A stretch of DNA of 64,000 bases from Streptomyces avidinii (GTDB taxonomy: Bacteria; Actinomycetota; Actinomycetes; Streptomycetales; Streptomycetaceae), in assembly GCF_014650695.1 (NCBI RefSeq), contig NZ_BMVL01000017.1, forward strand, positions 1 to 64,000, written 5' to 3'. A program made the position numbers and the translations under genes. Positions 19,029 through 28,291 of the stretch are shown here, piece by piece. The notes beneath the pieces are model-generated. The model was given only the letters and a program-made list of their open reading frames with translations, searched no databases and was not told the origin of the DNA. The stretch's first letter is position 1, and the number at the start of each line of letters is the position of its first letter.

Positions 19029-19478
19029 TCACGGGCGGCGGCCCTGGATTTCTACCGCTGCGCAGCGCCAGCGGAGGTCAGGGCCCTGTTCGAGGCGGAA
19101 GGCCATGGCCGACAGGCGGTCGCCCGAGGCGATGCGGGCGAAGGCCTCGATGACTCCCGGGCCGGGAGTGAAGCGGCCGCACTGGCGGATGACCGGGCGG
19201 AGGCGGTCGCGGAGGGGCTCCGTGGGGGCCAGGGCGATCAGCTGCTGGTAGGCGGGGCCGACGGTGTGACCGAGGAGCGAGTGGACCGGGCGCAGGCCGC
19301 TGACCACCGCGAGGAGGTGTTCGGCGAACCAGTGGTGCGGCCCCGGCCGCAGGGTGCGCGGGGGGCCTGCGGGGCGCCGCGGGTCGCGGCGGCCGGCGGG
19401 CCGGGTCCGGGTGCGGCCCGCCGGCCGCCGGCGGCTGCCGTCGTTGCCGGTCATCGTGCCGCGCATCGTGGTGTCCAT
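19029..19478 (-). CDS. Rv3235-family protein
   Basis: A 149-residue basic protein. The first 50 residues are Arg/Pro-rich and low in complexity. The conserved part is HHWFAEHLLAVVSGLRPVHSLLGHTVGPAYQQLIAL, then DRLSAMAFRLEQGPDLRWRCAAVEI, the pattern of the Rv3235 family found next to secA in actinobacteria. No function is known. Alternative starts at downstream ATGs (19466, 19454) would shorten the disordered region. It converges on secA. Confidence 0.78.
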   Translation of the reverse strand: MDTTMRGTMTGNDGSRRRPAGRTRTRPAGRRDPRRPAGPPRTLRPGPHHWFAEHLLAVVSGLRPVHSLLGHTVGPAYQQLIALAPTEPLRDRLRPVIRQCGRFTPGPGVIEAFARIASGDRLSAMAFRLEQGPDLRWRCAAVEIQGRRP

Positions 19479-19780
19479 CGCGATCTGCCCCCGAACAGGC
19501 CGGGCCCGGAGTCATACCGGGCGGTAACTTGATGGGGATCTTCTACGGCCGCCGAACACGCTCCGCAACCACACCCGCGGCCCCGCGGGCCGTCCGCCCG
19601 GTTCCCCTATCAGGGTGAGCGGCTCCCGGTCCCCGGCCGCGGCCGGCGCTCGTACGAGGACCCGGGTGGACGGGGGCGGCTCCCGCTCCGGCGCCCCGAA
19701 GGGGGACGGAGTCCATCACCCGGCCGGCTCCCCCCGAGTCGTATCCTGGGGGCGTTTCCGACTACCGAAAGCAGCCGGCC
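19479..19780. promoter_or_regulatory. Divergent gap, Rv3235-family / DUF6912
   Basis: A 302-nt gap between divergent genes with no convincing ORF. TATCCT at 19742-19747 is a plausible -10 for the DUF6912-HAD operon, giving a leader of about 27 nt. The rest is GC-rich. Confidence 0.4.
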
Positions 19781-20281
19781 ATGCGCGTGTACGTCCCCCT
19801 GACCCTCCCCGGGCTCGCCGAGGTGCACAAGGCGGGTGAGCTGGGCCCCGCCCCGCTGCGGGCGTACGCCGTCACCCCCGGGCTGCGCGAGTGGTACGTG
19901 TCGGACGACATCGAGGAGCTGGAGTACGCGGCCCTGAACCGGGCCGCGCTCGCCTCCCTGCGGCTGGTCGCCGCGGACGCGACCGCCCCGCGCCGACGCG
20001 TCGTGGTCGCCCTCGACGTCGACGACAAGGCCGCCACGGCCGCTCCGGGGCTCGACGAGGCCACGCTCGGCCAGGTGACCCTCGCCGCCGCCCTGCGGCT
20101 CGCCGTGGCCGCCGCCGTGCACGTGGACGCCGACGACGCCGAAGCGGACGTGGCCGCCGCCGCTGCGGCCCTGCCCGCCGCCGACGGCGGTGACGCGGAC
20201 GCGCAGTTCACCGTCGACGGCGCCGAGGACCACGAGCTGCTGTGGTTCGGCGTCCAGGAGATCCCGGGGCTGCTGAAGTGA
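19781..20281 (+). CDS. DUF6912 family protein
   Basis: A 166-residue acidic protein that begins MRVYVPLTLPGLAEVHKAGEL and has the family block RAYAVTPGLREWYVSDDIEELEYAALNRAALASLR, followed by an alanine- and aspartate-rich middle. No catalytic motif is seen. It overlaps the HAD phosphatase by one base (TGATG), so the two are translationally coupled and may act together. The name is from recall of the family; the biochemical role is unknown. Confidence 0.82.
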   Translation: MRVYVPLTLPGLAEVHKAGELGPAPLRAYAVTPGLREWYVSDDIEELEYAALNRAALASLRLVAADATAPRRRVVVALDVDDKAATAAPGLDEATLGQVTLAAALRLAVAAAVHVDADDAEADVAAAAAALPAADGGDADAQFTVDGAEDHELLWFGVQEIPGLLK

Positions 20282-20955
20282 TGCCGGTGATCCCGAACCC
20301 GAACCACATCGTCTGGGACTGGAACGGCACGCTCCTCCACGACATCGACGCCGTCATAGCCGCGACCAACGCCTCCTTCGCCGAGCTCGGCTTCGCGCCG
20401 ATCACCCTGGAGACCTACCGCGACCTGTACGTCGTACCGGTGCCCAAGTTCTACGAGCGCCTCATGGGGCGGCTGCCCACCGAGGAGGAGTGGCTCGTCA
20501 TGGACGACACCTTCCACCGCCACTACTGGGCCGCCGCCGAGGGCGCCGGGCTGGCCGAGGGTGCCCGCGAGCTGCTCCGGGACTGGCAGCTGGGCGGGCT
20601 GACCCAGTCCCTGCTGTCACTCGCGCCCCACGACAGGCTCGTGCCCCTGGTCCGGTCCCACGGCATCGACCAGCACTTCCTGCGCGTCGACGGGCGGACC
20701 GGCCCCTCCCACACCTCCAAGGCCGGACACCTCGTACGCCACCTGGCCGCCCTCGACGGGACGGGTGTGACGGCGGACCGTACGGTCCTCATCGGAGACG
20801 CCGTGGACGACGCGCTCGCCGCCGCCCACGTCGGTGCCCGGGCGGTTCTGTACACGGGCGGTTCGCACAGCCGCAGCAGTCTGGAATCAGCCGGTGTGCC
20901 GGTCGTCGACAGCCTGGCAGAGGCCGTACTCACAGCTCGCGAGCTGGCCGGATAG
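20281..20955 (+). CDS. HAD-family phosphatase
   Basis: A 224-residue HAD hydrolase. Motif I is HIVWDWNGTLLHD, with nucleophile Asp13 and Asn15 where many family members have the second Asp (DxN instead of DxD). The cap is alpha-helical, motif II is in TQSLLSLAPHD, Lys is in TSKAGHL and motif III/IV is VLIGDAVDDALAAAHVGARAVLYTGG. The Gph/PpaX-like layout suggests phosphoglycolate or pyrophosphate-type substrates, unproven. The ATG at 20281 overlaps the DUF6912 stop. Confidence 0.88.
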   Translation: MPVIPNPNHIVWDWNGTLLHDIDAVIAATNASFAELGFAPITLETYRDLYVVPVPKFYERLMGRLPTEEEWLVMDDTFHRHYWAAAEGAGLAEGARELLRDWQLGGLTQSLLSLAPHDRLVPLVRSHGIDQHFLRVDGRTGPSHTSKAGHLVRHLAALDGTGVTADRTVLIGDAVDDALAAAHVGARAVLYTGGSHSRSSLESAGVPVVDSLAEAVLTARELAG

Positions 20956-21344
20956 CGACTGGACAGCGACTGGACAGCGACGGGACGGGCCGCTGCACGG
21001 ACGGCCGGTCACGTCGCTGGCCAGAGTGTCAAAGTTCCACCCCAAGATTTGTACAGAAGCAGCGAATGACGTCCTGGGGGTAGGTCGGGATAGCCTTGTA
21101 CCCGTGATCAGCGCGATAGTCATCGGGGGCACTGGAGCCTCCGGCCTGCGCCCGGCGCACGACCGTGCCCGGGCCTTCGCTGATCCCCGCCCCCGGGACA
21201 TCCGGCCGATCATGGCTCATTCCCTCCCGGGCGGCTCTCTCGACGACATAGCGTCGATCCCGAACGGACACCCCGCCTCGCGGCGCTATGTCATTCCTTC
21301 CTTCACCTACGTCACGCAATGGCGCGCGACAGGAGCCAGAGGAC
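20956..21344 (+). promoter_or_regulatory. gdh upstream region with leaderless-type promoter
   Basis: A 389-nt region before gdh. TAGCCT (21091-21096) lies 7 nt before a GTG at 21104, with ATGACG at 21066-21071 as a possible -35. Transcription from here would read gdh with a long leader that contains an open frame (next entry). Near 20960-20990 the phrase GACTGGACAGC is repeated. Confidence 0.45.
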
Positions 21345-21406
21345 ATGCAGACCAAGCTGGACGAAGCAAAGGCCGAGCTGCTCGCACGGGCGGCCCGGGT
21401 AGCTGA
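21104..21406 (+). CDS. Possible leaderless ORF overlapping the gdh start
   Basis: A 100-residue open frame starting at the GTG 7 nt after TAGCCT. It reads VISAIVIGGTGASGLRPAHD onward and overlaps the first 62 nt of gdh in another frame. Third-position GC over its first 70 codons is roughly 80 percent by my count, below a typical Streptomyces gene but above noise. It could be a short regulatory ORF whose translation affects gdh, an unrecognised small gene, or a chance frame. No homologue is recognised. Confidence 0.3.
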   Translation: MISAIVIGGTGASGLRPAHDRARAFADPRPRDIRPIMAHSLPGGSLDDIASIPNGHPASRRYVIPSFTYVTQWRATGARGHADQAGRSKGRAARTGGPGS

Positions 21407-24400
21407 GCACAGCCCGGCCGGGGGGCTACTTCCGACTGGGTCCGAGCGGGGAGAGCGTCCAGATCAGGACGCGGTGATCTCCTACCTCCAGCGCTACTAC
21501 CTGCACACGGCGCCCGAGGACCTCGCGGACCGGGACCCGGTCGACGTGTTCGGAGCCGCGCTCTCGCACTACCGGCTCGGCGAGAACCGGCCACAGGGCA
21601 CCGCGAACGTGCGCGTGCACACCCCCACGGTGGAGGAGAACGGCTGGACCTCCAGCCACTCCGTCGTCGAGGTGGTCACCGACGACATGCCCTTCCTCGT
21701 GGACTCCGTGACGAACGAGCTGTCACGCCAGGGCCGCGGCATCCACCTGGTGATCCACCCGCAGGTCGTCGTCCGCCGTGACATCACCGGCAAGCTGATC
21801 GAGATCCTCGGCCCCGACTGCGACGCCCACGGCCCCCGTACCGCGCGCCCCCACGACTCCCTCGTCGAGTCCTGGATCCACGTCGAGATCGACCGCGAGA
21901 CCGACAAGGCCGATCTCAAGCAGATCACCGCCGATCTGCAGCGCGTCCTGTCCGACGTCCGGGAGTCCGTCGAGGACTGGGAGAAGATGCGCGACGCCGC
22001 GCTGCGCATCGCCGAGGGCCTGCCCGAGGAGCCGACCGCCCCCGACCTGCGCGAATACGAGCTCGAAGAGGCCCGTGAGCTGCTGCGCTGGCTCGCGGAC
22101 GACCACTTCACCTTCCTCGGCTACCGCGAGTACAACCTCGTCGACGGCGATGCCCTGTCCGCCGTGCCCGGCACCGGCCTCGGCATCCTGCGCTCCGACC
22201 CGCACCACAGCGGCAAGGACGACGGCCACCCGGTCTCGCCGTCCTTCAACCGGCTGCCGGCCGACGCCCGCGCCAAGGCCCGCGAGCACCGCCTGCTGGT
22301 GCTGACCAAGGCCAACAGCCGCTCCACCGTGCACCGCCCCTCGTACCTCGACTACGTCGGCGTCAAGAAGTTCGACGCCGACGGCAACGTCGTCGGTGAG
22401 CGCCGCTTCCTCGGCCTGTTCTCCTCCGCCGCGTACACCGAGTCGGTGCGCCGCGTCCCGGTCATCCGCCGCAAGGTCGTCGAGGTCCTCGACGGCGCCG
22501 GCTTCGCGCCGAGCAGCCACGACGGCCGCGACCTGCTGCAGATCCTGGAGACCTACCCGCGCGACGAGCTGTTCCAGACCCCGGTCGACCAGCTCCAGGC
22601 CATCGTCACCTCCGTCCTGTACCTCCAGGAACGCCGCCGGCTGCGGCTCTACCTGCGCCAGGACGAGTACGGCCGCTACTACTCGGCGCTGGTCTACCTG
22701 CCCCGCGACCGGTTCACCACCGGCGTCCGGCTGCGCCTGATGGACATCCTCAGGGAGGAACTCGGCGGCATCAGCGTCGACTTCACCGCGTGGAACACCG
22801 AGTCGATCCTGTCCCGCATCCACTTCGTCGTCCGCGTCCCGCAGGGCACCGAGCTGCCCGCCCTGACCGACTCCGACGTCGAGCGCATCGAGGGCCGTCT
22901 CGTCGAGGCCGCCCGCTCCTGGTCCGACGGCTTCCAGGAAGCGCTGATCGCCGAGTGCGGCGAGGAGCGCGCCGCCGAGCTGCTGCGCCGCTACGGCACC
23001 TCCTTCACCGAGGGCTACAAGGCCGACCACTCGCCGCGCGCGGCCGTCGCCGACCTGGTCCACCTGGAGCGGCTCGCCGCCAGCGACCGCAAGTTCGCGC
23101 TCTCGCTCTACGAGCCCGTGGGCGCGGGCCCCGGCGAGCGCCGGTTCAAGATCTTCCGCACCGGCGACCAGGTCTCGCTCTCGGCGGTCCTGCCGGTGCT
23201 GCAGCGCCTGGGCGTCGAGGTCACCGACGAGCGCCCCTACGAGCTGCGCCGCTCCGACCGGGTCAGCGCGTGGATCTACGACTTCGGTCTGCGGATGCCC
23301 GTCTCCGGCAGCGGGGACACCAACTACCTCGGCGACGACGCCCGCGAGCGCTTCCAGGACGCCTTCGCCGCGGTCTGGCAGGGCGACGCCGAGAACGACA
23401 ACTTCAACGCCCTGGTGCTGAGCGCCGGGCTCACCTGGCGGCAGGCCGTCGTCCTGCGCGCGTACGCCAAGTACCTGCGCCAGGCCGGTTCCACCTTCAG
23501 CCAGGACTACATGGAGGACACCCTCCGCAACAACGTCCACACCACCCGCCTGCTGGTCTCGCTCTTCGAGGCCCGGATGGCGCCCGTGCGCCAGACCGCC
23601 GGCAGCGAGCTCGTGGACGCCATGCTGGAGGAGCTCGACGGGGCCCTGGACCAGGTCGCCTCGCTCGACGAGGACCGCATCCTGCGGGCCTTCCTCACCC
23701 TCATCAAGGCCACGCTGCGCACGAACTTCTTCCAGCTCAACGGCGTGGGCGAGCAGCACGCGTACGTGTCGATGAAGTTCGACCCGCAGGCCATCCCGGA
23801 CCTGCCCGCGCCGCGTCCGGCCTTCGAGATCTGGGTGTACTCCCCGCGCGTCGAGGGCGTCCACCTGCGCTTCGGCAAGGTCGCCCGAGGCGGCCTGCGC
23901 TGGTCCGACCGCCGCGAGGACTTCCGTACGGAGATCCTCGGCCTGGTCAAGGCGCAGATGGTCAAGAACACCGTGATCGTGCCGGTCGGTGCCAAGGGCG
24001 GCTTCGTCGCGAAGAACCTCCCCGACCCGTCGGTGGACCGCGACGCCTGGCTCGCCGAGGGCATCGCCTCGTACAAGATCTTCATCTCGGCGCTGCTCGA
24101 CATCACCGACAACATGGTCGCCGGCGAGGTCCTGCCCCCCAAGGGCGTGGTCCGCCACGACGAGGACGACACCTACCTCGTCGTCGCCGCCGACAAGGGC
24201 ACCGCGACCTTCTCCGACATCGCCAACGGAGTGGCCGAGTCCTACGGATTCTGGCTCGGCGACGCCTTCGCGTCGGGCGGCTCCGCCGGCTACGACCACA
24301 AGGGCATGGGCATCACCGCCCGCGGCGCGTGGGAGTCCGTCAAGCGGCACTTCCGCGAGCTCGGCCACGACACCCAGACCGAGGACTTCACCGTCGTCGG

Positions 24401-26312
24401 CGTCGGTGACATGTCCGGCGACGTGTTCGGCAACGGCATGCTGCTCTCCGAGCACATCCGCCTGGTCGCAGCCTTCGACCACCGGCACATCTTCATCGAC
24501 CCGAACCCGGACGCGGCCACCTCGTACGCCGAGCGCCGGCGCCTGTTCGAGCTGCCGCGCTCCTCGTGGGCCGACTACGACACCTCGCTGATCTCGGCGG
24601 GCGGTGGCATCCACCCGCGTTCGGCGAAGGCCGTCCCGATCACCGCGCAGATCCGTGAGGCCCTCGGCATCGAGGCCGGCGTCACCAAGATGACCCCGGC
24701 CGACCTGATGAAGGCGATCCTGCAGTCCCCGGTGGACCTGCTGTGGAACGGCGGCATCGGTACGTACGTCAAGGCCACCGCCGAGACGCACGCGGACGTC
24801 GGCGACAAGGCCAACGACGCGATCCGCGTCAACGGCTCCGAGGTGCGGGCCAAGGTCATCGGCGAGGGCGGCAACCTGGGCCTGACCCAGCTCGGCCGGA
24901 TCGAGTTCGCCCGCAGCGGCGCCGGCGGCGAGGGCGGCAAGGTCAACACCGACGCCATCGACAACAGCGCGGGCGTGGACACCTCCGACCACGAGGTGAA
25001 CATCAAGATCCTGCTGAACGCGGTCGTCACGGACGGCGACATGACCGTCAAGCAGCGCAACAAGCTGCTCGCCCAGATGACCGACGAGGTCGGCCACCTG
25101 GTGCTGCGCAACAACTACGCGCAGAACATCGCGCTCGCCAACGGCGCGGCGCAGGCCCCGAGCCTGCTCCACGCCCAGCAGCGCTACATGCGCCGGCTGG
25201 AGAACGACGGACGGCTGGACCGGGCGCTGGAGTTCCTGCCCACGGACCGGCAGATCCGCGAACTGCTCGGGAGCGGCAAGGGTCTGACCCAGCCGGAGCT
25301 GGCCGTGCTGTTCGCCTACACCAAGATCACGGTGGCGGACGAGCTCATCGCCACCGAGCTGCCGGACGACCCGTACCTGCGCCGCCTGCTCTTCGCGTAC
25401 TTCCCGGCCGCGCTGGCCGACAGGCTCACCGAGCAGATCGACGCGCACGCGCTGCGTCGGGAGATCATCACCACCATCCTGGTCAACGACACGGTCAACA
25501 CCGGTGGTTCGACCTTCCTGCACCGTCTGCGCGAGGAGAGCGGGGCCTCCACGGAGGAGATCGTCCGGGCGCAGCTCGCGGCCCGCGAGATCTTCGGCCT
25601 GGCCGACGTGTGGGACGCGGTGGAGGCGCTCGACAACAAGGTCGCCGCCGATGTCCAGACCCGGGTGCGGCTGCACTCGCGGCGCCTGGTCGAGCGCGGT
25701 ACCCGCTGGCTGCTGAACAACCGGCCGCAGCCGCTCCAGATCACCGAGACCATCGCCTTCTTCACCGAGCGCGTGGTCCAGGTCTGGGCCGAGCTGCCGA
25801 AGCTGGTGCGCGGCGCCGACCTGGAGTGGTACCGGTCGATCATGGACGAGCTGACGGGCGAGGGTGTTCCGGAGGAACTGGCCGCCAAGGTGGCCGGCTT
25901 CTCGTCCGCCTTCCCGGCGCTCGACATCGTGGCGATCGCGGACCGTACGGGTGTGGACCCGCTGGAGGTCGCCGAGGTGTACTACGACCTCGCCGACCGC
26001 CTGAACATCACCCAGCTGATGGACCGGATCATCGAGCTGCCGCGGTCCGACCGCTGGCAGTCGATGGCCCGTGCGTCCATCCGCGAGGACCTGTTCGCGG
26101 CGCACGCGGCCCTGACCGCCGATGTGCTGTCGGTGGGCAACGGCACGTCGACTCCCGAAGAGCGCTTCAAGGCGTGGGAGGAGAAGAACGCGGCGATCAT
26201 CGGGCGGGCGCGGACGACTCTGGACGAGATCCAGGGGTCGGACGACTTCGACCTGGCGAATCTGTCGGTGGCGATGCGGACGATGCGGTCGCTGTTGCGC
26301 GTGCACAGCTGA
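21345..26312 (+). CDS. gdh: NAD-specific glutamate dehydrogenase, 180-kDa type
   Basis: A 1655-residue enzyme of the large NAD-GDH class that oxidatively deaminates glutamate to 2-oxoglutarate and ammonia. N-terminal ACT-like regulatory segments (about 1-500; VVEVVTDDMPFLVDSVTNELSRQGRGIHLVIHP) precede the helical and catalytic domains. The glutamate-binding lysine region is MVKNTVIVPVGAKGGFVAKN (about 875-890). The nucleotide-binding part includes FTVVGVGDMSGDVFGNGML and KVIGEGGNLGLTQLGRIEFA. The ATG at 21345 with AGAGGA upstream begins the family-typical MQTKLDEAKAELLARAARVAE; the earlier frame start at 21288 is rejected. A strong terminator follows. Confidence 0.96.
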   Translation: MQTKLDEAKAELLARAARVAEHSPAGGLLPTGSERGERPDQDAVISYLQRYYLHTAPEDLADRDPVDVFGAALSHYRLGENRPQGTANVRVHTPTVEENGWTSSHSVVEVVTDDMPFLVDSVTNELSRQGRGIHLVIHPQVVVRRDITGKLIEILGPDCDAHGPRTARPHDSLVESWIHVEIDRETDKADLKQITADLQRVLSDVRESVEDWEKMRDAALRIAEGLPEEPTAPDLREYELEEARELLRWLADDHFTFLGYREYNLVDGDALSAVPGTGLGILRSDPHHSGKDDGHPVSPSFNRLPADARAKAREHRLLVLTKANSRSTVHRPSYLDYVGVKKFDADGNVVGERRFLGLFSSAAYTESVRRVPVIRRKVVEVLDGAGFAPSSHDGRDLLQILETYPRDELFQTPVDQLQAIVTSVLYLQERRRLRLYLRQDEYGRYYSALVYLPRDRFTTGVRLRLMDILREELGGISVDFTAWNTESILSRIHFVVRVPQGTELPALTDSDVERIEGRLVEAARSWSDGFQEALIAECGEERAAELLRRYGTSFTEGYKADHSPRAAVADLVHLERLAASDRKFALSLYEPVGAGPGERRFKIFRTGDQVSLSAVLPVLQRLGVEVTDERPYELRRSDRVSAWIYDFGLRMPVSGSGDTNYLGDDARERFQDAFAAVWQGDAENDNFNALVLSAGLTWRQAVVLRAYAKYLRQAGSTFSQDYMEDTLRNNVHTTRLLVSLFEARMAPVRQTAGSELVDAMLEELDGALDQVASLDEDRILRAFLTLIKATLRTNFFQLNGVGEQHAYVSMKFDPQAIPDLPAPRPAFEIWVYSPRVEGVHLRFGKVARGGLRWSDRREDFRTEILGLVKAQMVKNTVIVPVGAKGGFVAKNLPDPSVDRDAWLAEGIASYKIFISALLDITDNMVAGEVLPPKGVVRHDEDDTYLVVAADKGTATFSDIANGVAESYGFWLGDAFASGGSAGYDHKGMGITARGAWESVKRHFRELGHDTQTEDFTVVGVGDMSGDVFGNGMLLSEHIRLVAAFDHRHIFIDPNPDAATSYAERRRLFELPRSSWADYDTSLISAGGGIHPRSAKAVPITAQIREALGIEAGVTKMTPADLMKAILQSPVDLLWNGGIGTYVKATAETHADVGDKANDAIRVNGSEVRAKVIGEGGNLGLTQLGRIEFARSGAGGEGGKVNTDAIDNSAGVDTSDHEVNIKILLNAVVTDGDMTVKQRNKLLAQMTDEVGHLVLRNNYAQNIALANGAAQAPSLLHAQQRYMRRLENDGRLDRALEFLPTDRQIRELLGSGKGLTQPELAVLFAYTKITVADELIATELPDDPYLRRLLFAYFPAALADRLTEQIDAHALRREIITTILVNDTVNTGGSTFLHRLREESGASTEEIVRAQLAAREIFGLADVWDAVEALDNKVAADVQTRVRLHSRRLVERGTRWLLNNRPQPLQITETIAFFTERVVQVWAELPKLVRGADLEWYRSIMDELTGEGVPEELAAKVAGFSSAFPALDIVAIADRTGVDPLEVAEVYYDLADRLNITQLMDRIIELPRSDRWQSMARASIREDLFAAHAALTADVLSVGNGTSTPEERFKAWEEKNAAIIGRARTTLDEIQGSDDFDLANLSVAMRTMRSLLRVHS

Positions 26313-26331
26313 TCGGTCGGCTTTGCCGAAC

Positions 26332-26371
26332 GGGCCGGGCCCGGGACCTTGTGGTCCCGGGCCCGGCCCGT
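26332..26371. terminator. gdh terminator
   Basis: An 18-bp perfect stem (CGGGCCGGGCCCGGGACC and complement) with loop TTGT, 20 nt after the gdh stop. The symmetric stem could also serve the converging ABC transporter operon. Confidence 0.85.
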
Positions 26372-26374
26372 TGC

Positions 26375-26454
26375 GGGGGCGCTGCCCCCGGGCCCCCGCG
26401 CCTCAAACGCCGGCGGGGCTGAATGGGCGTCTCAAACGCCGGCGGGCTGAAATG
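26375..26454. repeat. Dispersed intergenic repeat, copy 2
   Basis: Contains GGGGGCGCTGCCCCCGGG, CGCGCCTCAAACGCCGG and CGGGGCTGAA, then a second partial unit TCTCAAACGCCGGCGGGCTG up to 26454. It lies between convergent gdh and the ABC ATPase gene, directly after the terminator, as copy 1 does after secA. Confidence 0.8.
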
Positions 26455-26468
26455 AGTGCCGGGGCTGG

Positions 26469-27257
26469 TCAGCGGCCCGCCGTGAAGGCCTCGTAGGCGT
26501 CGCAGACCTCCGCCGAGGGGCCGTCCATGCGCAGGACGCCCGCCTCCAGCCAGATCGCGCGGTCGCAGGTCTCGCGGACCGTGTTGATGCTGTGGCTGAC
26601 GAGGAAGACGGTGCCCGCGTGCTCGCGGAGTTCCTCGATGCGGGCCTGGCTGCGGCGCTGGAACGCGGCGTCGCCCGTGGCCAGGGCCTCGTCGATCATC
26701 AGGACGTCGTGGTCCTTGGCCGCGGCGATGGAGAAGCGCAGCCGGGCCCCCATCCCGGAGGAGTACGTCCGCATGGGCAGGGAGATGAAGTCGTCCTTCT
26801 CGTTGATGCCGGAGAAGTCGACGATGCCCTGGTAGCGCTCGCGGATCTGCTGCTTGGACATGCCCATCGCGAGGCCGCCGAGGACGACGTTGCGCTCGCC
26901 GGTCAGGTCGTTCATCAGGGCGGCGTTCACGCCCAGCAGGGACGGCTGGCCGTGCGAGTAGATCCGGCCGCGGGCCACCGGCTGGAGGCCTGCGATGGCG
27001 GCCAGCAGGGTGGACTTGCCCGAGCCGTTGGAGCCGATGAGGCCGATGGCCTCGCCCTTGTGGGCGGTGAAGGTGACGCCCTTGACGGCGTGCACCTCCT
27101 TCATGCCGGGGGAGGGGCGGCGGGAGAAGACCCGGCTGAGCGCCGCGGTGGCGCCGCCCTTGCGGGCGCCGGCTCCGTGGACCTTGTAGATGACGTGGAC
27201 CCCGTCGGCGATGACGGTGGGTACCCGGGTGTCGGTCGTCGTCGCGGTGTCAGCCAC
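26469..27257 (-). CDS. Polysaccharide/teichoic-acid ABC exporter ATPase (TagH/Wzt-like)
   Basis: A 262-residue ATPase. Walker A is GLIGSNGSGKST, the signature is YSSGMGARLRFSIA (degenerate LSGGQ typical of the Wzt/TagH group), and Walker B is DVLMIDEALATGD with a following H-loop in LVSHS. This subgroup energises export of lipid-linked cell-surface polymers. Its GTG start overlaps the end of the permease gene by 8 nt and has GAGGAG 8 nt upstream. It lacks the C-terminal sugar-binding extension of Wzt, so it should be the simple TagH-like form. Confidence 0.92.
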   Translation of the reverse strand: MADTATTTDTRVPTVIADGVHVIYKVHGAGARKGGATAALSRVFSRRPSPGMKEVHAVKGVTFTAHKGEAIGLIGSNGSGKSTLLAAIAGLQPVARGRIYSHGQPSLLGVNAALMNDLTGERNVVLGGLAMGMSKQQIRERYQGIVDFSGINEKDDFISLPMRTYSSGMGARLRFSIAAAKDHDVLMIDEALATGDAAFQRRSQARIEELREHAGTVFLVSHSINTVRETCDRAIWLEAGVLRMDGPSAEVCDAYEAFTAGR

Positions 27258-28161
27258 GGCCGTACTCCTCTTCTGCCTTCCAGAACCAGATGAAGCCGCC
27301 GACGCCGGCGAGCAGGGCCCAGCCGATGGCGAGGGGCCACACGTGGGGCGGGAGCGAGTGCGCCCCGAAGCTGTCGATCAGCGCGAAGCGCATCAGGTCG
27401 ATGTAGACGGCGGCGGGGTTGAGCTTGAGCAGCATCAGCACCCAGTGGTGCGGCAGGTGGTCCGACTTGAGCATCTGGTCGATGGACCACATGACGCCCG
27501 AGGAGTACATCCAGGTGCGCAGCACGAAGGGCATCAGCTGGCTGACGTCCGGGCTCTTGCTGCCGATGCGGGCCATGACCATGGCGCAGCCGGCGGCGAA
27601 GACGGCCATCAGCAGCAGCGTCGGCACGGCCAGGAACCAGGACCAGGCGGGCCGCTGGCCGAAGGCCAGCAGCAGGACGACCAGGGCGCCCATGGTGACG
27701 AGCAGCTGCTGGAAGAGCTGGACGACGGTGGAGATGGGCAGGCTCGCGCGGGGGAAGTGCAGGGCGCGGACCAGGCCGCGGTTGCTGTGGACGGCGCGGG
27801 TGCCGGCGTTGATGGAGCTGCCGATGAAGTCCCAGACGAAGATGCCGGTGATCAGGAAGGGGACGTAGTCCGGCACGCCGTTGCTGGCCTTCATCACGAT
27901 GCCGAAGATGAAGTAGTAGACGGCCGCGTTCAGCAGCGGGGTCACCAGGTGCCAGAGCTGGCCGAGCTTGGCGGAGCTGTACGTGGCCTGCATACGGGCG
28001 GTCGCGTACGCGGTCACGAAGTGGCGGCGGTTCCAGAGCTCCGCGATGTAGCGGGGGAGCGTGGGGCGGGCGCCGCTGAGGGTGAGGCCGTGGGCGGCGG
28101 CGAGTTGCGCGAGTTCCGCGGAGGGCGCGGGCGCGGTCTTGGGTGCGGTCGCGGTGGTCAC
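27250..28161 (-). CDS. Polysaccharide/teichoic-acid ABC exporter permease (TagG/Wzm-like)
   Basis: A permease of about 303 residues of the ABC-2 type. An N-terminal cytoplasmic amphipathic region (LPRYIAELWNRRHFVTAYATARMQATY, then SSAKLGQLWHLVTPLLNAAVYYFIFG) precedes six hydrophobic helices and the C-terminal LLKLNPAAVYIDLMRFALID block. The GTG at 28161 is chosen; the open frame extends to a TTG at 28260, which would cover the putative operators, so it is less likely. It is translationally coupled to the ATPase gene and divergent from the TetR gene. Confidence 0.9.
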   Translation of the reverse strand: MTTATAPKTAPAPSAELAQLAAAHGLTLSGARPTLPRYIAELWNRRHFVTAYATARMQATYSSAKLGQLWHLVTPLLNAAVYYFIFGIVMKASNGVPDYVPFLITGIFVWDFIGSSINAGTRAVHSNRGLVRALHFPRASLPISTVVQLFQQLLVTMGALVVLLLAFGQRPAWSWFLAVPTLLLMAVFAAGCAMVMARIGSKSPDVSQLMPFVLRTWMYSSGVMWSIDQMLKSDHLPHHWVLMLLKLNPAAVYIDLMRFALIDSFGAHSLPPHVWPLAIGWALLAGVGGFIWFWKAEEEYGRG

Positions 28162-28212
28162 AGGTTCGCTTTCGACGGGGGTCAGTACGTCGCTGCCGAG
28201 GTCGGGACGGGT

Positions 28213-28277
28213 CCGTATCGTCGCTACGGCGAGATTAGGGTGTGGTGCGTCGGAACGCAACCGTATCGTCGTGACGG
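28213..28277. promoter_or_regulatory. Two copies of a 17-bp candidate TetR operator
   Basis: CCGTATCGTCGCTACGG (28213-28229; arms CCGTA/TACGG) and CCGTATCGTCGTGACGG (28261-28277) are identical at 15 of 17 positions. The second copy covers the expected -35 region of the tetR promoter (-10 TATGCT at 28286-28291). The first lies toward the permease gene. The layout fits joint control of both divergent genes by the TetR protein. Confidence 0.65.
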
Positions 28278-28285
28278 GGCGCGGT

Positions 28286-28291
28286 TATGCT
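28286..28291 (+). promoter_or_regulatory. -10 hexamer TATGCT for leaderless tetR
   Basis: TATGCT is separated by 6 nt (CTGTGC) from the ATG at 28298, and no Shine-Dalgarno is present. This is the leaderless signature; transcription would begin at the start codon. Confidence 0.6.

Noticed and set aside
21723-26306. 1527-codon minus-strand frame opposite gdh
   Set aside because: Antisense shadow of gdh with repetitive Val/Leu/Asp/Gly composition and no motif.
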